Assembly: GCF_024347635.1 (NCBI RefSeq)
Contig: NZ_AP025511.1
Coordinates: 930,001-994,000, forward strand
Length of the DNA: 64,000 nt
DNA from: Vibrio tasmaniensis
Lineage (GTDB): Bacteria > Pseudomonadota > Gammaproteobacteria > Enterobacterales > Vibrionaceae
Reading direction: 5' to 3'
The position numbers were made by a program, and so were the translations under genes. Under the pieces are notes generated by a model. The model made no database searches. It was not told the origin of the DNA and saw only the letters and a program-made list of their open reading frames with translations. This document shows, in pieces, positions 44,013 to 53,149 of the stretch (its first letter is position 1; every line of letters begins with the position of its first letter).

Positions 44013-45374
44013 TTATTTATCTATACGAGTGAATGGCGTTGCTTTCCATTCATCATTTTTTACTTTATCGCCTGGAGTGTACATTCGAAGCACCGCGTAC
44101 CATCCGTGGTCTGGAATCGGTAAAAAGTTCTCGTTATCTGCTTGCCCTTCGGTATTTGAGCTCATGAAAATAGTATATGTGCCATCAGCATTTGGAGTGA
44201 GAGTACGATCGCCTCGAGAATGACGGTTCATGTCGTTCTTTTCCATAAATCGTGTCTCAGCACTATAAGCTGTATATGACCAAAATCCGCCTTTTTCGAT
44301 GTCAGGCGCTTCGAAAGTCACCGTGTAATCGTATTTACTACCATCAAGAGCATCACCTTGGCTATCGACATAGTCAGCGCCATACATTGTATGTTCAGCA
44401 GGTAGCCCCCATTGACCCATGTAAGTGCCAAAGGCGTGCTGGAAGCTTGGCACTACTGTCATCTCTTCACGAGTACCCAGAATGTCGCGAGAGTCATCGA
44501 AACCTGCGTTACTTATGTGATCAAGTCCTTGTTGTCGTGCAAGCTCAATCATGTTCTGTTCTTGGTCAGTAAAGGTCGTGCCAACTGGTGCGCCTAGCTT
44601 GAGCTTAGCGAAGTCGCTCAATAATTTTGCATCGTGGTCTCGCATTGTGCCTTCAGCCAAAACGAAGTTTGTTCGCTCAACCCAATTGGTGGTTTCTGGA
44701 TTTGGATAGTTACGCTCTACTTGTTTCGGGCCTTTTGTTCCTAAGAACTCAGAGAGCGTACGAATGGTCCAATGGTCCATTAACGCTTGGGCTTTCGCTG
44801 AATCATCGCCACCTAAGTCCATAATACGGCCCATCATTTTCACCAGAGGATGCTCTACGTATATAACTTGATCAACACTCGCGGGCACATCACCTTGCCA
44901 ACCTTCAACGGCATACATGAAGGTTCCACCTTTAGTACCGCGCTGAGGAGAGCCAAACGCAGAGTCAGTAAAGTGCTGCATGTTCATAGTATGGAACAAC
45001 CAGTAACGATTCTCGTCATGATCAGGGATTGTAATGATCACTGGTTCAGCGGCTAGATCCATCCAGCCCATTAAGTGCAAAGTGTCGTTATTGATGGTTG
45101 GATGAGAGGTGTAGGTGTCATCAGCCAAAACGCGAATATTTTGGAAGCGGTTCAAAGGGTAGTCGGCTTCCACTACTGTTTCGTAGAAGTACTTATAAGC
45201 TTCATCAATACTGTATGCGTATTCGTAAGCGAGTTGCTCAAGCTTTTGTGTATCGTGTTGTTGAATGGCTGTGTTTGCTTGCGTGACGCGTATTGTGTCC
45301 GACGAATTCCCCGCGATGGCAGGGGAAATAAATAAGGCGCTGGTTAAAGCGAGTGCGATAAAAGATTTTTTCAT
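44013..45374 (-). CDS. Secreted DUF1254/DUF1214 domain protein
   Basis: A 453-residue protein with signal peptide MKKSFIALALTSALFISPAIA. The N-terminal DUF1254 includes EYAYSIDEAYKYFYETV and NRFQNIRVLADDTYTSHPTINNDTLHLMGWMDLAAEPVIITIPDHDENRYWLFHTMNM, and the C-terminal DUF1214 has FEAPDIEKGGFWSYTAYSAETRFMEKNDMNRHSRGDRTLTPNADGTYTIFMS. The families are common in marine and environmental bacteria, with no firm activity. Start ATG 45374 gives the signal peptide; the frame opens 13 codons earlier. It shares TGGTATTAAT-like upstream elements with the barrel gene at 45554. Confidence 0.88.
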   Translation of the reverse strand: MKKSFIALALTSALFISPAIAGNSSDTIRVTQANTAIQQHDTQKLEQLAYEYAYSIDEAYKYFYETVVEADYPLNRFQNIRVLADDTYTSHPTINNDTLHLMGWMDLAAEPVIITIPDHDENRYWLFHTMNMQHFTDSAFGSPQRGTKGGTFMYAVEGWQGDVPASVDQVIYVEHPLVKMMGRIMDLGGDDSAKAQALMDHWTIRTLSEFLGTKGPKQVERNYPNPETTNWVERTNFVLAEGTMRDHDAKLLSDFAKLKLGAPVGTTFTDQEQNMIELARQQGLDHISNAGFDDSRDILGTREEMTVVPSFQHAFGTYMGQWGLPAEHTMYGADYVDSQGDALDGSKYDYTVTFEAPDIEKGGFWSYTAYSAETRFMEKNDMNRHSRGDRTLTPNADGTYTIFMSSNTEGQADNENFLPIPDHGWYAVLRMYTPGDKVKNDEWKATPFTRIDK

Positions 45375-45433
45375 TCTCTTGACTCTCGTTGTTGTGATTT
45401 TGAAAGAGTACACGCTCAGTTATTTATCTTAAA

Positions 45434-45475
45434 TGGTATTTATTGGTTTTAATTAATATCAAAATTGGTATTAAT
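45434..45475 (-). promoter_or_regulatory. Three TGGTATTAAT-like repeats upstream of the DUF1254 gene
   Basis: TGGTATTTAT at 45434, TGGTTTTAAT at 45444 and TGGTATTAAT at 45466: starts 10 and 22 bp apart, so on the same helical face. A related TGGTATAAAT is at 46469 upstream of the neighbouring barrel gene. Possible common operator. Confidence 0.4.
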
Positions 45476-45553
45476 AAGTGTAAACAAGTGAATCATGTAT
45501 CAGCATTACGGTGTTATTTTAAATTGATGGAAACCTGTTTGTGACGTAAGGGA

Positions 45554-46333
45554 TTAGAGTTGGTAGTTGAACTCAATACGTTGGTCACCATCAGAGAAAT
45601 CGGTGTTTTCTGTCCAGTTTGCGAAGTAACGAACATTGAAACGAGGTGTAAATTGGTAAGAAACTGATAACTCATGAGTGAAGACACTGTCTGAGTTTTC
45701 CATTCCGTATTGGGTGAATTCGTCAGAGCCGGAAAGCGTAGTCATCCACATTGGGTTGTAGTTAATCCAAATGTTATCGGTGACTTCAAACTTAGTGTAA
45801 GTACCCACTACTGCAAACGTACCTGGGAAGCTATAGCCTCCAACAGCATCGCCATTCTCGTCGAAGCTGTTACCAAATGCAGTCCCTACCCCAGCTAATG
45901 GATATAGGTTAAGTCGTCCAAATTTAGGCAAAGCCTGAATGAAACTGTAGGAAGCAGTACCAGATTCGCTATTGAAATCGTAGTTAAGATCGATCTGATT
46001 GGCGCGACCGGTGAGAGTGTTTACAGAGAAGTTGCGATAGCGAACGGAGTCGATGGAATCATTTACAGGACGTTGATCGTCATCAGCCCATCCAAGGGTT
46101 TCACCACCAATGCCTTTAACCTCGAACACGTTCATACCGGCGTGGTTTTCTTTTCCTGTATCGTAGGTTTGTCCTATTTTCAGGTTAATACCTTTGTCGG
46201 TGATCCCTGCACCCACCTGAGTAAATACCGCCAACGGATCTGACATATCTTCAACTTCGCTTACGTCATTCGCTAAAGCGTTGAAGGAATATATCAGAGG
46301 GATAGTGAGTAAAAGGTAAGTGTTTTTTTTCAT
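45554..46333 (-). CDS. Outer-membrane beta-barrel protein of unknown function
   Basis: A 259-residue protein with signal peptide MKKNTYLLLTIPLIYSFNALA, amphipathic beta strands throughout (SYSFIQALPKFGRLNLYPLAGVGTAFG; HELSVSYQFTPRFNVRYFANW) and a C-terminal strand RIEFNYQL. It ends in Leu rather than Phe. I do not recognise a named family; it may be distantly related to the barrel at 10614, as both start with acidic SDP-x-x-V(F/Y)TQ after the signal peptide. AGG precedes the ATG. The gene 5' to 3' order is barrel, DUF1254, LysR. Confidence 0.72.
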   Translation of the reverse strand: MKKNTYLLLTIPLIYSFNALANDVSEVEDMSDPLAVFTQVGAGITDKGINLKIGQTYDTGKENHAGMNVFEVKGIGGETLGWADDDQRPVNDSIDSVRYRNFSVNTLTGRANQIDLNYDFNSESGTASYSFIQALPKFGRLNLYPLAGVGTAFGNSFDENGDAVGGYSFPGTFAVVGTYTKFEVTDNIWINYNPMWMTTLSGSDEFTQYGMENSDSVFTHELSVSYQFTPRFNVRYFANWTENTDFSDGDQRIEFNYQL

Positions 46334-46645
46334 AGTAGACCTATTGTCATAAACCACGTTTATTGAACCTAAGTGGTTACTCTGTGGCTGAATTAATGGA
46401 TGACGGGAGGTTAACTATTTTGACTTGATGCCGCTATGCTATTGATTGGGTAGGGTTTATATCGAATTTGGTATAAATTCAAGGGGTGTGTGGAGAGATT
46501 CGATAAGTACTTGTTTCAGATGCGGTTTCTTGTTTTATCCGATGATTTTCGTTAATGCTTGGCTGTACCAATAATTCGACCGGATAAAATATAAACGGTC
46601 AAATCGAGCCTCTACATTAAATAAAATAGGTATGAGAGTTATCCG

Positions 46646-47026
46646 CTACCTTTTTCTCGGACGCTTTTCTACCAAGCCATTGCGTTCTAAGCCGCGTCTT
46701 ACACTGCTGCATAGTTTGCCAAAACGGCGAAGTTCTTCGAAGTTTGGTCCTTGGCCGATTGAAATACTGTGTTCCCAGTACATCAACTCACTGTCGACCA
46801 TCTCTAGCAGCTTCTTAGAGCAACCCGAGCAGTTTCCTTTTGGCCCACAGATAAACGTCTCCGACTCGTAAAGAGGGAGTTCGTTTTTAACTTCTTCAAT
46901 CAGATTGAGCATTGCCGAGTTTAAGTCTGGCTTTTTGTCTGATAGTGGTTTCAAGCTTAGTGTTTGCGAAGCGATCACGGGAGAAGTAGCTGTGTTGGGG
47001 TGTATATTCAAAGCAGCTGATGACAT
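46646..47026 (-). CDS. Cysteine-containing protein of 126 residues, unknown
   Basis: A soluble protein with no signal peptide or membrane helix. The central cluster FICGPKGNCSGCSKK has three cysteines, and a fourth lies in FGKLCSSVRRG; the C-terminus is basic (EKRPRKR). The Cys pattern could bind a metal. GAGG lies before the ATG. No family recognised. It sits alone between the porin-like gene and the pseudouridine synthase. The 310-bp gap at 46334-46645 holds a GAATTT-GGTAT-AAATTC inverted repeat near 46464. Confidence 0.65.
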   Translation of the reverse strand: MSSAALNIHPNTATSPVIASQTLSLKPLSDKKPDLNSAMLNLIEEVKNELPLYESETFICGPKGNCSGCSKKLLEMVDSELMYWEHSISIGQGPNFEELRRFGKLCSSVRRGLERNGLVEKRPRKR

Positions 47027-47127
47027 ATCAAAGGCCTCAAGGAAAGAAGAAGAGGCGAATGCTACTCGTCACAAGAAAGTGAACCTTGATGTAGTGCAAT
47101 AAGCGTGGAGATATACCCAAAAGAGGT

Positions 47128-47158
47128 AGGAGCCACAAGCGGTTGTGACTCCTTTTTT
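47128..47158. terminator. Terminator beyond the pseudouridine synthase
   Basis: AGGAG-C-CACAA pairs with TTGTG-A-CTCCT with loop GCGG. The T-run is stronger on the plus strand (TTTTTT), although both flanking genes are on the minus strand, where it follows the stop at 47183. It is probably two-way. Confidence 0.6.
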
Positions 47159-47182
47159 CACAGCTTGGTACTAATGAGAGGT

Positions 47183-48895
47183 TTAAAACTCAGCGTCGAA
47201 CTGAAACTCCATCCATTCCTTGGTCACAGGGTGGTGCAGCGCGAGTCTTTCTGCGTGTAGGTGCAGTCGGTCAGCTTTATTGCCATATAGGCCATCACCG
47301 ACGATAGGCATGTTAAGGCCTTCTTCGTGTGAACAGTGAACACGTAATTGGTGTGTGCGGCCCGTTTTCGGGTGCAGATAAACCTTTGTTGTGTCTTGGT
47401 TTCGCTCAATCACTTCCCACTTCGTTTCAGCTGGCTTGCCGTGTTCGAAGCAGACAATCTGACGTGGACGATCGTATAAGTCACCACGCAGCGGTAAGCG
47501 AACATAACCTTCATCTTGCTCTAGAACGCCTTCGATCATTGCTACGTATCGCTTCTCAACTTCACGAGTAATGAATTGCTTCTGCAGGCTTTTGTTCGCA
47601 CGTCGTGTAAGAGCAAATATCAAAATTCCAGAGGTCGCCATATCCAAACGGTGGATAACAAATGGCCCTTCAACATCTTGGTGCATTTCTTGAACGCGTG
47701 TGTAAGCAGAGTCTTTAATTGTTTTGCCCGGAACAGATAGAAAACCTGCTGGCTTATGTACCACCACGATGTGCTCATCTTGGAACAGGATGTCGAGATC
47801 TTTACCTTCTGCTGGGTTTTCTAGTAATGGGTTGGGATCGACTTCTAAGCCTTTCATCATGTGACCTAAAATCGGTACACACTTACTTTGGCAAGAGGCG
47901 TAGTATTTCTTGTGTTTACGGATCTCCGATTTCGGTGAACGACCCCACCAAAATTCAGCCAGTGCCAATGGTGTGTAACCGTTTAAATACGCGTATTGCA
48001 AAAGCTTGGGTGCTGCACACTCGCCAGAACCTGCTGGTGGTATTTTGTTTGGCGTGTCTTCAAAGATCTGGTTGAGATCCTCAATGTTACCTTCCGCATT
48101 TTGGAAAGCGTATTGTGAAAACAGTTTATGCTGAAGCTGATGAGAAAGGTGTGCTCTTTGCTCTTTGAGTTCAGCTAATTGATTAGTGAATATATCAACT
48201 TTGATTTGTAACTCATTTAGGATCTGTTCCCAGTTGAGCTTAAGATATTTCTGCTGATTCTTGTCGGCAACACTAGCTTTGTTTAACTCATTATTCAGTT
48301 GTTCGAAAGCTTGCTCATCAAGGTTCTCTTTACCTTGTTCGCGTCGTTCTTTACGTGTTTTTCGGCCTTCAATAATCAATAGGCGTTGAGCTTCGATCTC
48401 TTGCTCGGCTTGTGCTTTCTGTTGTGCCAGTTGTTCGCACAATTCGAGGTATTCAGCGTTTGCTTGCAGCGCTTTAAACTCAGCGTTTACAGCCATCATA
48501 TCGGCCGTATCTTGATGAAAAAAGCTGTCGCTGCTCAGCATGTCGAATACGGGCGGCACAAAGTGAGGCAGTAGGTTTTGGTCGGCGATTTTTCCAGAGA
48601 AAGCAGAGAAGTAACCAAGCTCACCTTCAGGGCTTTTCACCAGTAACACACCAAACATTTTGCCACGGCCTGCGTCAGAATCCAGTCCGAAGTCATGCTG
48701 CCAATCGGTTTGCGTTTCTAGATACTGTTGAAGCTGATGAGAGGCAATTTCACACAGTGGATGCGGTTCATAATAGAACGGGAATGTGAAACGCTCAGGC
48801 AACGAATATGACTCGATCGGCTGTTGAAAACGAGTGAAGCAATGCTCAGGTGTGTGGTTGTTTTCTGAGTCGTGCGTTGGTTTTGATGAGTGCAT
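47183..48895 (-). CDS. RluA-family pseudouridine synthase with long N-terminal extension
   Basis: A 570-residue protein. The C-terminal 200 residues are the RluA catalytic domain: ILFQDEHIVVVHKPAGFLSVPG, then the catalytic Asp near 417 in PFVIHRLDMATSGILIFA, HPKTGRTHQLRVH and PIVGDGLYG. The upstream 370 residues are unlike E. coli RluA and include a long charged stretch rich in Gln/Glu/Lys (about 140-260) predicted as coiled coil. Similar long forms occur in other Vibrio. ATG 48895 is chosen; the frame is open to 48970. It isomerises uridine in rRNA or tRNA; which site is unknown. Confidence 0.85.
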   Translation of the reverse strand: MHSSKPTHDSENNHTPEHCFTRFQQPIESYSLPERFTFPFYYEPHPLCEIASHQLQQYLETQTDWQHDFGLDSDAGRGKMFGVLLVKSPEGELGYFSAFSGKIADQNLLPHFVPPVFDMLSSDSFFHQDTADMMAVNAEFKALQANAEYLELCEQLAQQKAQAEQEIEAQRLLIIEGRKTRKERREQGKENLDEQAFEQLNNELNKASVADKNQQKYLKLNWEQILNELQIKVDIFTNQLAELKEQRAHLSHQLQHKLFSQYAFQNAEGNIEDLNQIFEDTPNKIPPAGSGECAAPKLLQYAYLNGYTPLALAEFWWGRSPKSEIRKHKKYYASCQSKCVPILGHMMKGLEVDPNPLLENPAEGKDLDILFQDEHIVVVHKPAGFLSVPGKTIKDSAYTRVQEMHQDVEGPFVIHRLDMATSGILIFALTRRANKSLQKQFITREVEKRYVAMIEGVLEQDEGYVRLPLRGDLYDRPRQIVCFEHGKPAETKWEVIERNQDTTKVYLHPKTGRTHQLRVHCSHEEGLNMPIVGDGLYGNKADRLHLHAERLALHHPVTKEWMEFQFDAEF

Positions 48896-49186
48896 AGTCG
48901 TATTAATACTTATATCGTGGTGATAAATGGTTGTGAGTCTACTGTGTATGTTTAAAGGTTTTAAACACACTACAAGGCGGCGATTCTACTCTTTATCGAA
49001 AAGCGCCTCAAATAAGAAATGGTTCTATTACTGGGTAGCTAAGCGAGATGGTTAACACTGAACTCATGAGTTTTGGCTTGAACTTCATTAATTGATGAGT
49101 AACTTCTCGTTTTTAATCATAGAAGGTAACTTCACAAACGAAGGGTGGTAGCCTTGCCGCCCTCTTGTTCAACCTAAGGTAACGTT

Positions 49187-49639
49187 ATGATTCCACTCAA
49201 TACTTCGATTGTCTCCGGTGTCGCTATTTCAGAGATCGACGGACAAATGAAAATGCTACTAATGAAGCGTGTGAAGGGCGAGTTTTGGTGCCATGTCGCA
49301 GGCTCGATTGAAGCAGGTGAAACAGGCTGGCAGGCTATCGTGCGCGAGTTTGAAGAAGAGACCCAAATTAAAGTGGAAGCTTTGTATAACGCGCAGTTTC
49401 TGGAGCAGTTTTACGAGGCTCACGTGAATGTGATTCAGCTAATCCCTGTGTTTGCGGTGCTATGCCCACCCAACCAAGCGATTGAACTGAATGACGAACA
49501 TACAGAGTACCGCTGGTGCGATTTAGAGGAAGCGAAAGCACTTGCGCCGTTCCCCAACCAACATGCCGTCTACGATCATATTTGGTCATACTTTGTCGAT
49601 AAGCCAGTTAATCCGCTTTATCGAGTGAAATTGAACTAG
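49187..49639 (+). CDS. NUDIX hydrolase
   Basis: A 150-residue protein with a complete Nudix box G-x5-E-x7-R-E-x2-E-E in GSIEAGETGWQAIVREFEEET. It hydrolyses a nucleoside diphosphate linked to another moiety; short, generic members like this often clean oxidised or non-canonical nucleotides. AAGG precedes the ATG. Convergent with the nucleotidyltransferase at 49683. Confidence 0.9.
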   Translation: MIPLNTSIVSGVAISEIDGQMKMLLMKRVKGEFWCHVAGSIEAGETGWQAIVREFEEETQIKVEALYNAQFLEQFYEAHVNVIQLIPVFAVLCPPNQAIELNDEHTEYRWCDLEEAKALAPFPNQHAVYDHIWSYFVDKPVNPLYRVKLN

Positions 49640-49682
49640 CTCGATTTAGTCAATGGCTTTAGCTTTTGAATTCGACTGTTAG

Positions 49683-50237
49683 TTAACTGTGGCTAATCGT
49701 TAACTTCGGCCAATGGGTTAGCCAGTTCTTGGATTGGACTCTTTGATCAAACACGTCTCGGCTGCGATTGGGGTTGGGTGTGATTTGCAAATCAAACAAA
49801 CTCTCTAAGCCAAAAGACGAAATACACTCGATTTCCCCTGTCAGGCTTTGCTTTACGGCGACTGCTGTTTCTTTCTCTGGCCAGTAACTCATCGCATCCA
49901 ATGAGCTTTGGTAAGGTTCATCCCCATTTCTGGCGTGCATGCAGGCTTGATTGCGAACTTGCCAATTCAGTTCGGGTAACCTTTGTTTAAGCTGAGCCTC
50001 GTATCGAAGATCCGATTCGTAAGAGGTATCGCAGGGATCAAAGTAGATCACATCAATATCATTGAGTGGAGTCGGGGAGGCATAGCCATGTAGGTGATCC
50101 CAAACGAGGTTTCTCACAAAGCCCGCAGCAACATAGCACTGCGGAAAATCCAGCTGAGCGACACAGTCTAAAACCTGTATTCGTAAGGGATCTTGTTTGA
50201 TCAATGTGATGATACGGTTGGCTAGCGGGTCAATCAT
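49683..50237 (-). CDS. Nucleotidyltransferase family protein (DUF925/COG3575)
   Basis: A 184-residue protein with AAGFVRNLVWDHLHG and the acidic motif LNDIDVIYFDPCD of the nucleotidyltransferase fold, followed by the family C-terminus ESLFDLQITPNPNRSRDVFDQRVQSKNWLTHWPKL. Function unknown. Its ATG overlaps the stop of the upstream gene (TAATG), so the two are translationally coupled. Confidence 0.85.
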   Translation of the reverse strand: MIDPLANRIITLIKQDPLRIQVLDCVAQLDFPQCYVAAGFVRNLVWDHLHGYASPTPLNDIDVIYFDPCDTSYESDLRYEAQLKQRLPELNWQVRNQACMHARNGDEPYQSSLDAMSYWPEKETAVAVKQSLTGEIECISSFGLESLFDLQITPNPNRSRDVFDQRVQSKNWLTHWPKLTISHS

Positions 50238-50524
50238 TATGATGTAGGAACATCGGTGATTTGGTAGTGACGTTTTGCGTTCTTCGAAATGTCACCCCAC
50301 TCAGAAGCTTTGACTCGCAGTTGGTGCGCTTCGAATGCTTCTCGGCTAGTGAATTCTTCATACACTTCAAAGCGATTAGGTTGAAGTGAACTTTGGCTTA
50401 CTCGAAATACAATACAGCCAGGTTCTTCCAGTGTCAGCTCTTTGTGGACAACCAAGGCTTGTGTGACGGCTTCTAGGTCGTTGTCTGGCACTAGAATATG
50501 CCCTTGCAGAATTACTTTACTCAT
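50237..50524 (-). CDS. Antibiotic biosynthesis monooxygenase (ABM)-domain protein, quinol monooxygenase type
   Basis: A 95-residue ferredoxin-like ABM domain protein starting MSKVILQGHILVPDNDLEAV, with VHKELTLEEPGCIVFRVSQS and RFEVYEEFTSREAFEAHQ as in YgiN-like quinol monooxygenases. The start at 50524 removes four extra open codons. Stop overlaps the next gene's ATG by one base. The link between the two functions is not known. Confidence 0.85.
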   Translation of the reverse strand: MSKVILQGHILVPDNDLEAVTQALVVHKELTLEEPGCIVFRVSQSSLQPNRFEVYEEFTSREAFEAHQLRVKASEWGDISKNAKRHYQITDVPTS

Positions 50525-50997
50525 AATTACGTCCATTTAATTTTATTCACTACTGCTTTATTCTATAAAAAGCCCTATCCGTTACAAACATAATCCCATT
50601 TTGATGTTGTGACGTATAGGCTGATGTGGCGATTATACGTCACATTGAATATAGTATTGGTTACGGCGTAACTTTAGGGGCGATGTGAGCAATAAAAAAT
50701 AAGACGTTGGAACTAAATCCGTGTTAGTCCGGTCTATTAAATCAGTATCATTGAACTGTATTGATACTGAAATGAATTTGTCATCTTAGAGAACTAACCT
50801 TAATTTCGAACAGCGGCTCATAGGATTGAACTGAGTCATAGTTGATAACTAGGTCATACTTTGATGTAAATGGTACTCGAAACTCTATAAATTTTGTGAC
50901 TTGTATCATTGAACTAGCCATCAAACACCGTTAGATTCGAATGGTTGGCAATAAAAATAGCTCATGAAGAGCAGTTAAAGAAAAGGAAATATCCCTT
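50525..50997. other. Gene-poor interval with two inverted repeats
   Basis: No open frame is convincing. GTGACGTATA / TATACGTCAC (50609-50643, 15-base spacer) lies about 90 bp upstream of the ABM start, and CAGTATCA / TGATACTG (50743-50769) lies further on. Both could be operators or parts of an RNA. Confidence 0.4.
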
Positions 50998-51081
50998 ATG
51001 AAAAAAATGAGAAGAGCACAGCTTCATCGCGTTCGCATCCAATACTGGAAAGACACAGCGAAAGAAGCTTCAAAGAAATAA
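50998..51081 (+). CDS. Small basic protein of 27 residues, unknown
   Basis: ATG 50998 to TAA 51079-51081. The protein starts MKKMRRAQLHRVRIQYWKDT and ends AKEASKK: nine Lys/Arg and one Trp. AAAGGAAA lies 12 bases before the start. Its size and composition fit a small regulatory or RNA-binding peptide, but no family is recognised. Confidence 0.5.
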   Translation: MKKMRRAQLHRVRIQYWKDTAKEASKK

Positions 51082-51437
51082 GCTTTAAATCGTAAAGCTT
51101 TAAAACAAAAAGCTGAAAAGCTTAATCAAATGTAAAACGCAACAAATCGATTTCATTAGCACTCTCAAGGACCTTCATCTGGTCGGCGACTAAAGAAATC
51201 ATTCTCCAAAGAGCTGACAGGCATTAACAACAATGCAATTCAATGTCAGCTCATTAATACCTCCTCTTAGATTCTCTTGTTTCTTCACTCTGTTACTCCC
51301 AACTAAGATCCTTTGTCCTTGTTTCCCATTCCTGTATCGCAAAGTCGTGATCAAAAAAGCTCCCGATTTCTCAGAAGCTTTGATTTAGATTTTGATATCT
51401 GATTTGGTTACCCGTTTAGGTTTCAGAATAAGTGACT
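51082..51437. other. Gene-free interval with hairpins
   Basis: GAGCTGACA / TGTCAGCTC (about 51212-51256) with inner CATT/AATG pairing, and a terminator-like AAAGCTTC ... GGGAGCTTTTTT on the minus strand (51352-51382) that probably ends the ABC/GntR operon. No open frame seen. Confidence 0.45.
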
Positions 51438-52295
51438 CTATCGTTGGAACAGCGTCTTCAAACTGACATCATCGGTTCGGTTCAGCTTTAGGCTCAGCAG
51501 ATAGCCGCCAACACCAATCAGTACATAAATACCCAAAGACAAAACCGGCGCTTCTGCGATCGCGCTGAATGGGTTGCTTGCCGTTAGTACCTTTATTGGT
51601 AGTGATGCGATGAGAGAGAAGAAGTCATTGATGCCATAGAATCCAAATACGGCGACCGAGAGTAACTTAATCGCATAGCTTGAGATGAAAATGACAAGCA
51701 ATGGAGAGTTCACCAGTTGTGAAATCGCCAGAGTAACCGTTGCTAATGGCAGCAGAACTAACGCAATTAACATCATTCGTCCAAAGAACACCCACCAATT
51801 GCTCAGCACATAAAACAGTGATTGCTGCTCTACTATCAATGCCAATTGTTGTTCGCTTGAAACGTTCAGTACCCAAAACAAGAAGTCAGCGAATAGAACT
51901 AATAGCGCGCAGATAGCCGGAATAACCACTAGACCGAAGCCTAGCTTCACGCCGTGAGTCATGGCATTGGATACTGGCATACTTCTCCAAAACATCGAAC
52001 TGCCTTCTTGGCGCTCTTTACGCAGTGTTTTAGGGATGTAAAGCGTCGAAAGTATCAGTGAAATAAGGCCAGCGCCAAAGTAGATCACTGAGTTGAGGTC
52101 TTGTGCGAACTCTCTATGGATATCGCTCACGTCACCATTCACTTGCATTTCAAAGAAAAACTCATGTTGCGCTGCGCCATTGAAAAACAGACTAACGAAC
52201 AGTAAGAAACCACATAACGCGACAAACAGAGGCAATCGAGTGTTAATTTTGTGCTCGATCAGTTCTTTTTCTAGCATGTAAAAACTTGGATGCAT
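51438..52295 (-). CDS. ABC transporter permease, ABC-2 type
   Basis: A 285-residue membrane protein with six hydrophobic segments (LPLFVALCGFLLFVSLFF; SVIYFGAGLISLILSTLYIP; FGLVVIPAICALLVLFADFLFWVL; MMLIALVLLPLATVTLAIS and two more) of the ABC-2 permease type. FWRSMPVSNAMTHGVKLG is the cytoplasmic coupling region. It starts one base before the end of the ATPase gene and is last in a GntR-ATPase-permease operon, as in ytr and similar stress-induced exporters. Substrate unknown, perhaps a cell-wall-active peptide. Confidence 0.85.
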   Translation of the reverse strand: MHPSFYMLEKELIEHKINTRLPLFVALCGFLLFVSLFFNGAAQHEFFFEMQVNGDVSDIHREFAQDLNSVIYFGAGLISLILSTLYIPKTLRKERQEGSSMFWRSMPVSNAMTHGVKLGFGLVVIPAICALLVLFADFLFWVLNVSSEQQLALIVEQQSLFYVLSNWWVFFGRMMLIALVLLPLATVTLAISQLVNSPLLVIFISSYAIKLLSVAVFGFYGINDFFSLIASLPIKVLTASNPFSAIAEAPVLSLGIYVLIGVGGYLLSLKLNRTDDVSLKTLFQR

Positions 52296-53149
52296 TATGC
52301 CTTCTCCGTCTGTGTTGCAAGGAATAGGTCTGCGAGACCAACGTTGTAGATGTTACCCAATGATTCAACTTGCGCTTTGTATTGGCCTTCCAATAACCAC
52401 TTAGTGGTTCCTAGCCCAGGCTGTGAGGTCAGTGGGTTGAGTTTCTGGATTTCGCTTGAATGGTTGTTTGCGACATCGATAATGAAATAGTCGCTCTCTA
52501 TGTCTTCCATGCTCTTTTGCAGCACACAATGGCCTTGTTTCAGAATCAATACATCCGTTAATAGGTGTTCAATTTCTGAAACCTCATGGCTAGCGATGAT
52601 CATCGCGCGTTCACCGTCGTGGAACCACTCTAGTAGATGGCGATAAAAAGTATCGCGGTACAGCAAATCTAAGCCCAGTGTCGGCTCATCTAAGATCAAC
52701 ACTTGAGTGTCAGTCGCGATAATGATTGCAAGGTGAAGCTGTACCTTCATCCCTTTAGAAAGCTGTTTGATCGTTGAAGACAGCTTAATGTTGGTGCTAC
52801 TTAACGTCTGTTCTGCTTTTTGCTTGTTGAAGCTTGGGTGAACGCCTTGGGTGTATCGAAGCAGTTGCTTTACTGTCATCCACTCTGGTAACACGTTAAC
52901 ATCTGAGATGTACGACAAGTGCAGCATGAGTTCTGCATGCTGGTGGATAGGGTGGTAGCCGTTTACTTCAATCTCACCTTGATAGTTGTGCCCACCAAGC
53001 AGTGATTTGATCAGAGTCGATTTACCCGCGCCATTGTGGCCAAGCAGACCAAGTACTTGCCCTGGCTTTAACTCAAAGCTGATGTTCTCGACACCCACTT
53101 GATTTGAATAGGTTTTAGTTACGTTTTTCACGGAAAGTAAAGTACTCAT
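52295..53149 (-). CDS. ABC transporter ATP-binding protein
   Basis: A 284-residue ATPase: Walker A GLLGHNGAGKSTLIKSLLG, signature IKQLSKGMKVQLHLAIIIA (SKGM rather than SGGQ), Walker B VLILDEPTLGLDLLYRD, and the switch His in IIASHEVSEIEHL. It overlaps the GntR gene by 4 bp and the permease gene by 1 bp. The signature variant LSKGM is common among exporters of this YtrB-like class. Confidence 0.92.
   Translation of the reverse strand: MSTLLSVKNVTKTYSNQVGVENISFELKPGQVLGLLGHNGAGKSTLIKSLLGGHNYQGEIEVNGYHPIHQHAELMLHLSYISDVNVLPEWMTVKQLLRYTQGVHPSFNKQKAEQTLSSTNIKLSSTIKQLSKGMKVQLHLAIIIATDTQVLILDEPTLGLDLLYRDTFYRHLLEWFHDGERAMIIASHEVSEIEHLLTDVLILKQGHCVLQKSMEDIESDYFIIDVANNHSSEIQKLNPLTSQPGLGTTKWLLEGQYKAQVESLGNIYNVGLADLFLATQTEKA

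Noticed and set aside
46905..47102. Plus-strand frame of 65 codons ending just before a terminator with a plus-strand T-run
   Set aside because: Starts with TTG without ribosome binding site and is antisense to the 126-residue gene, which has a proper start; the terminator is more simply that of the pseudouridine synthase.
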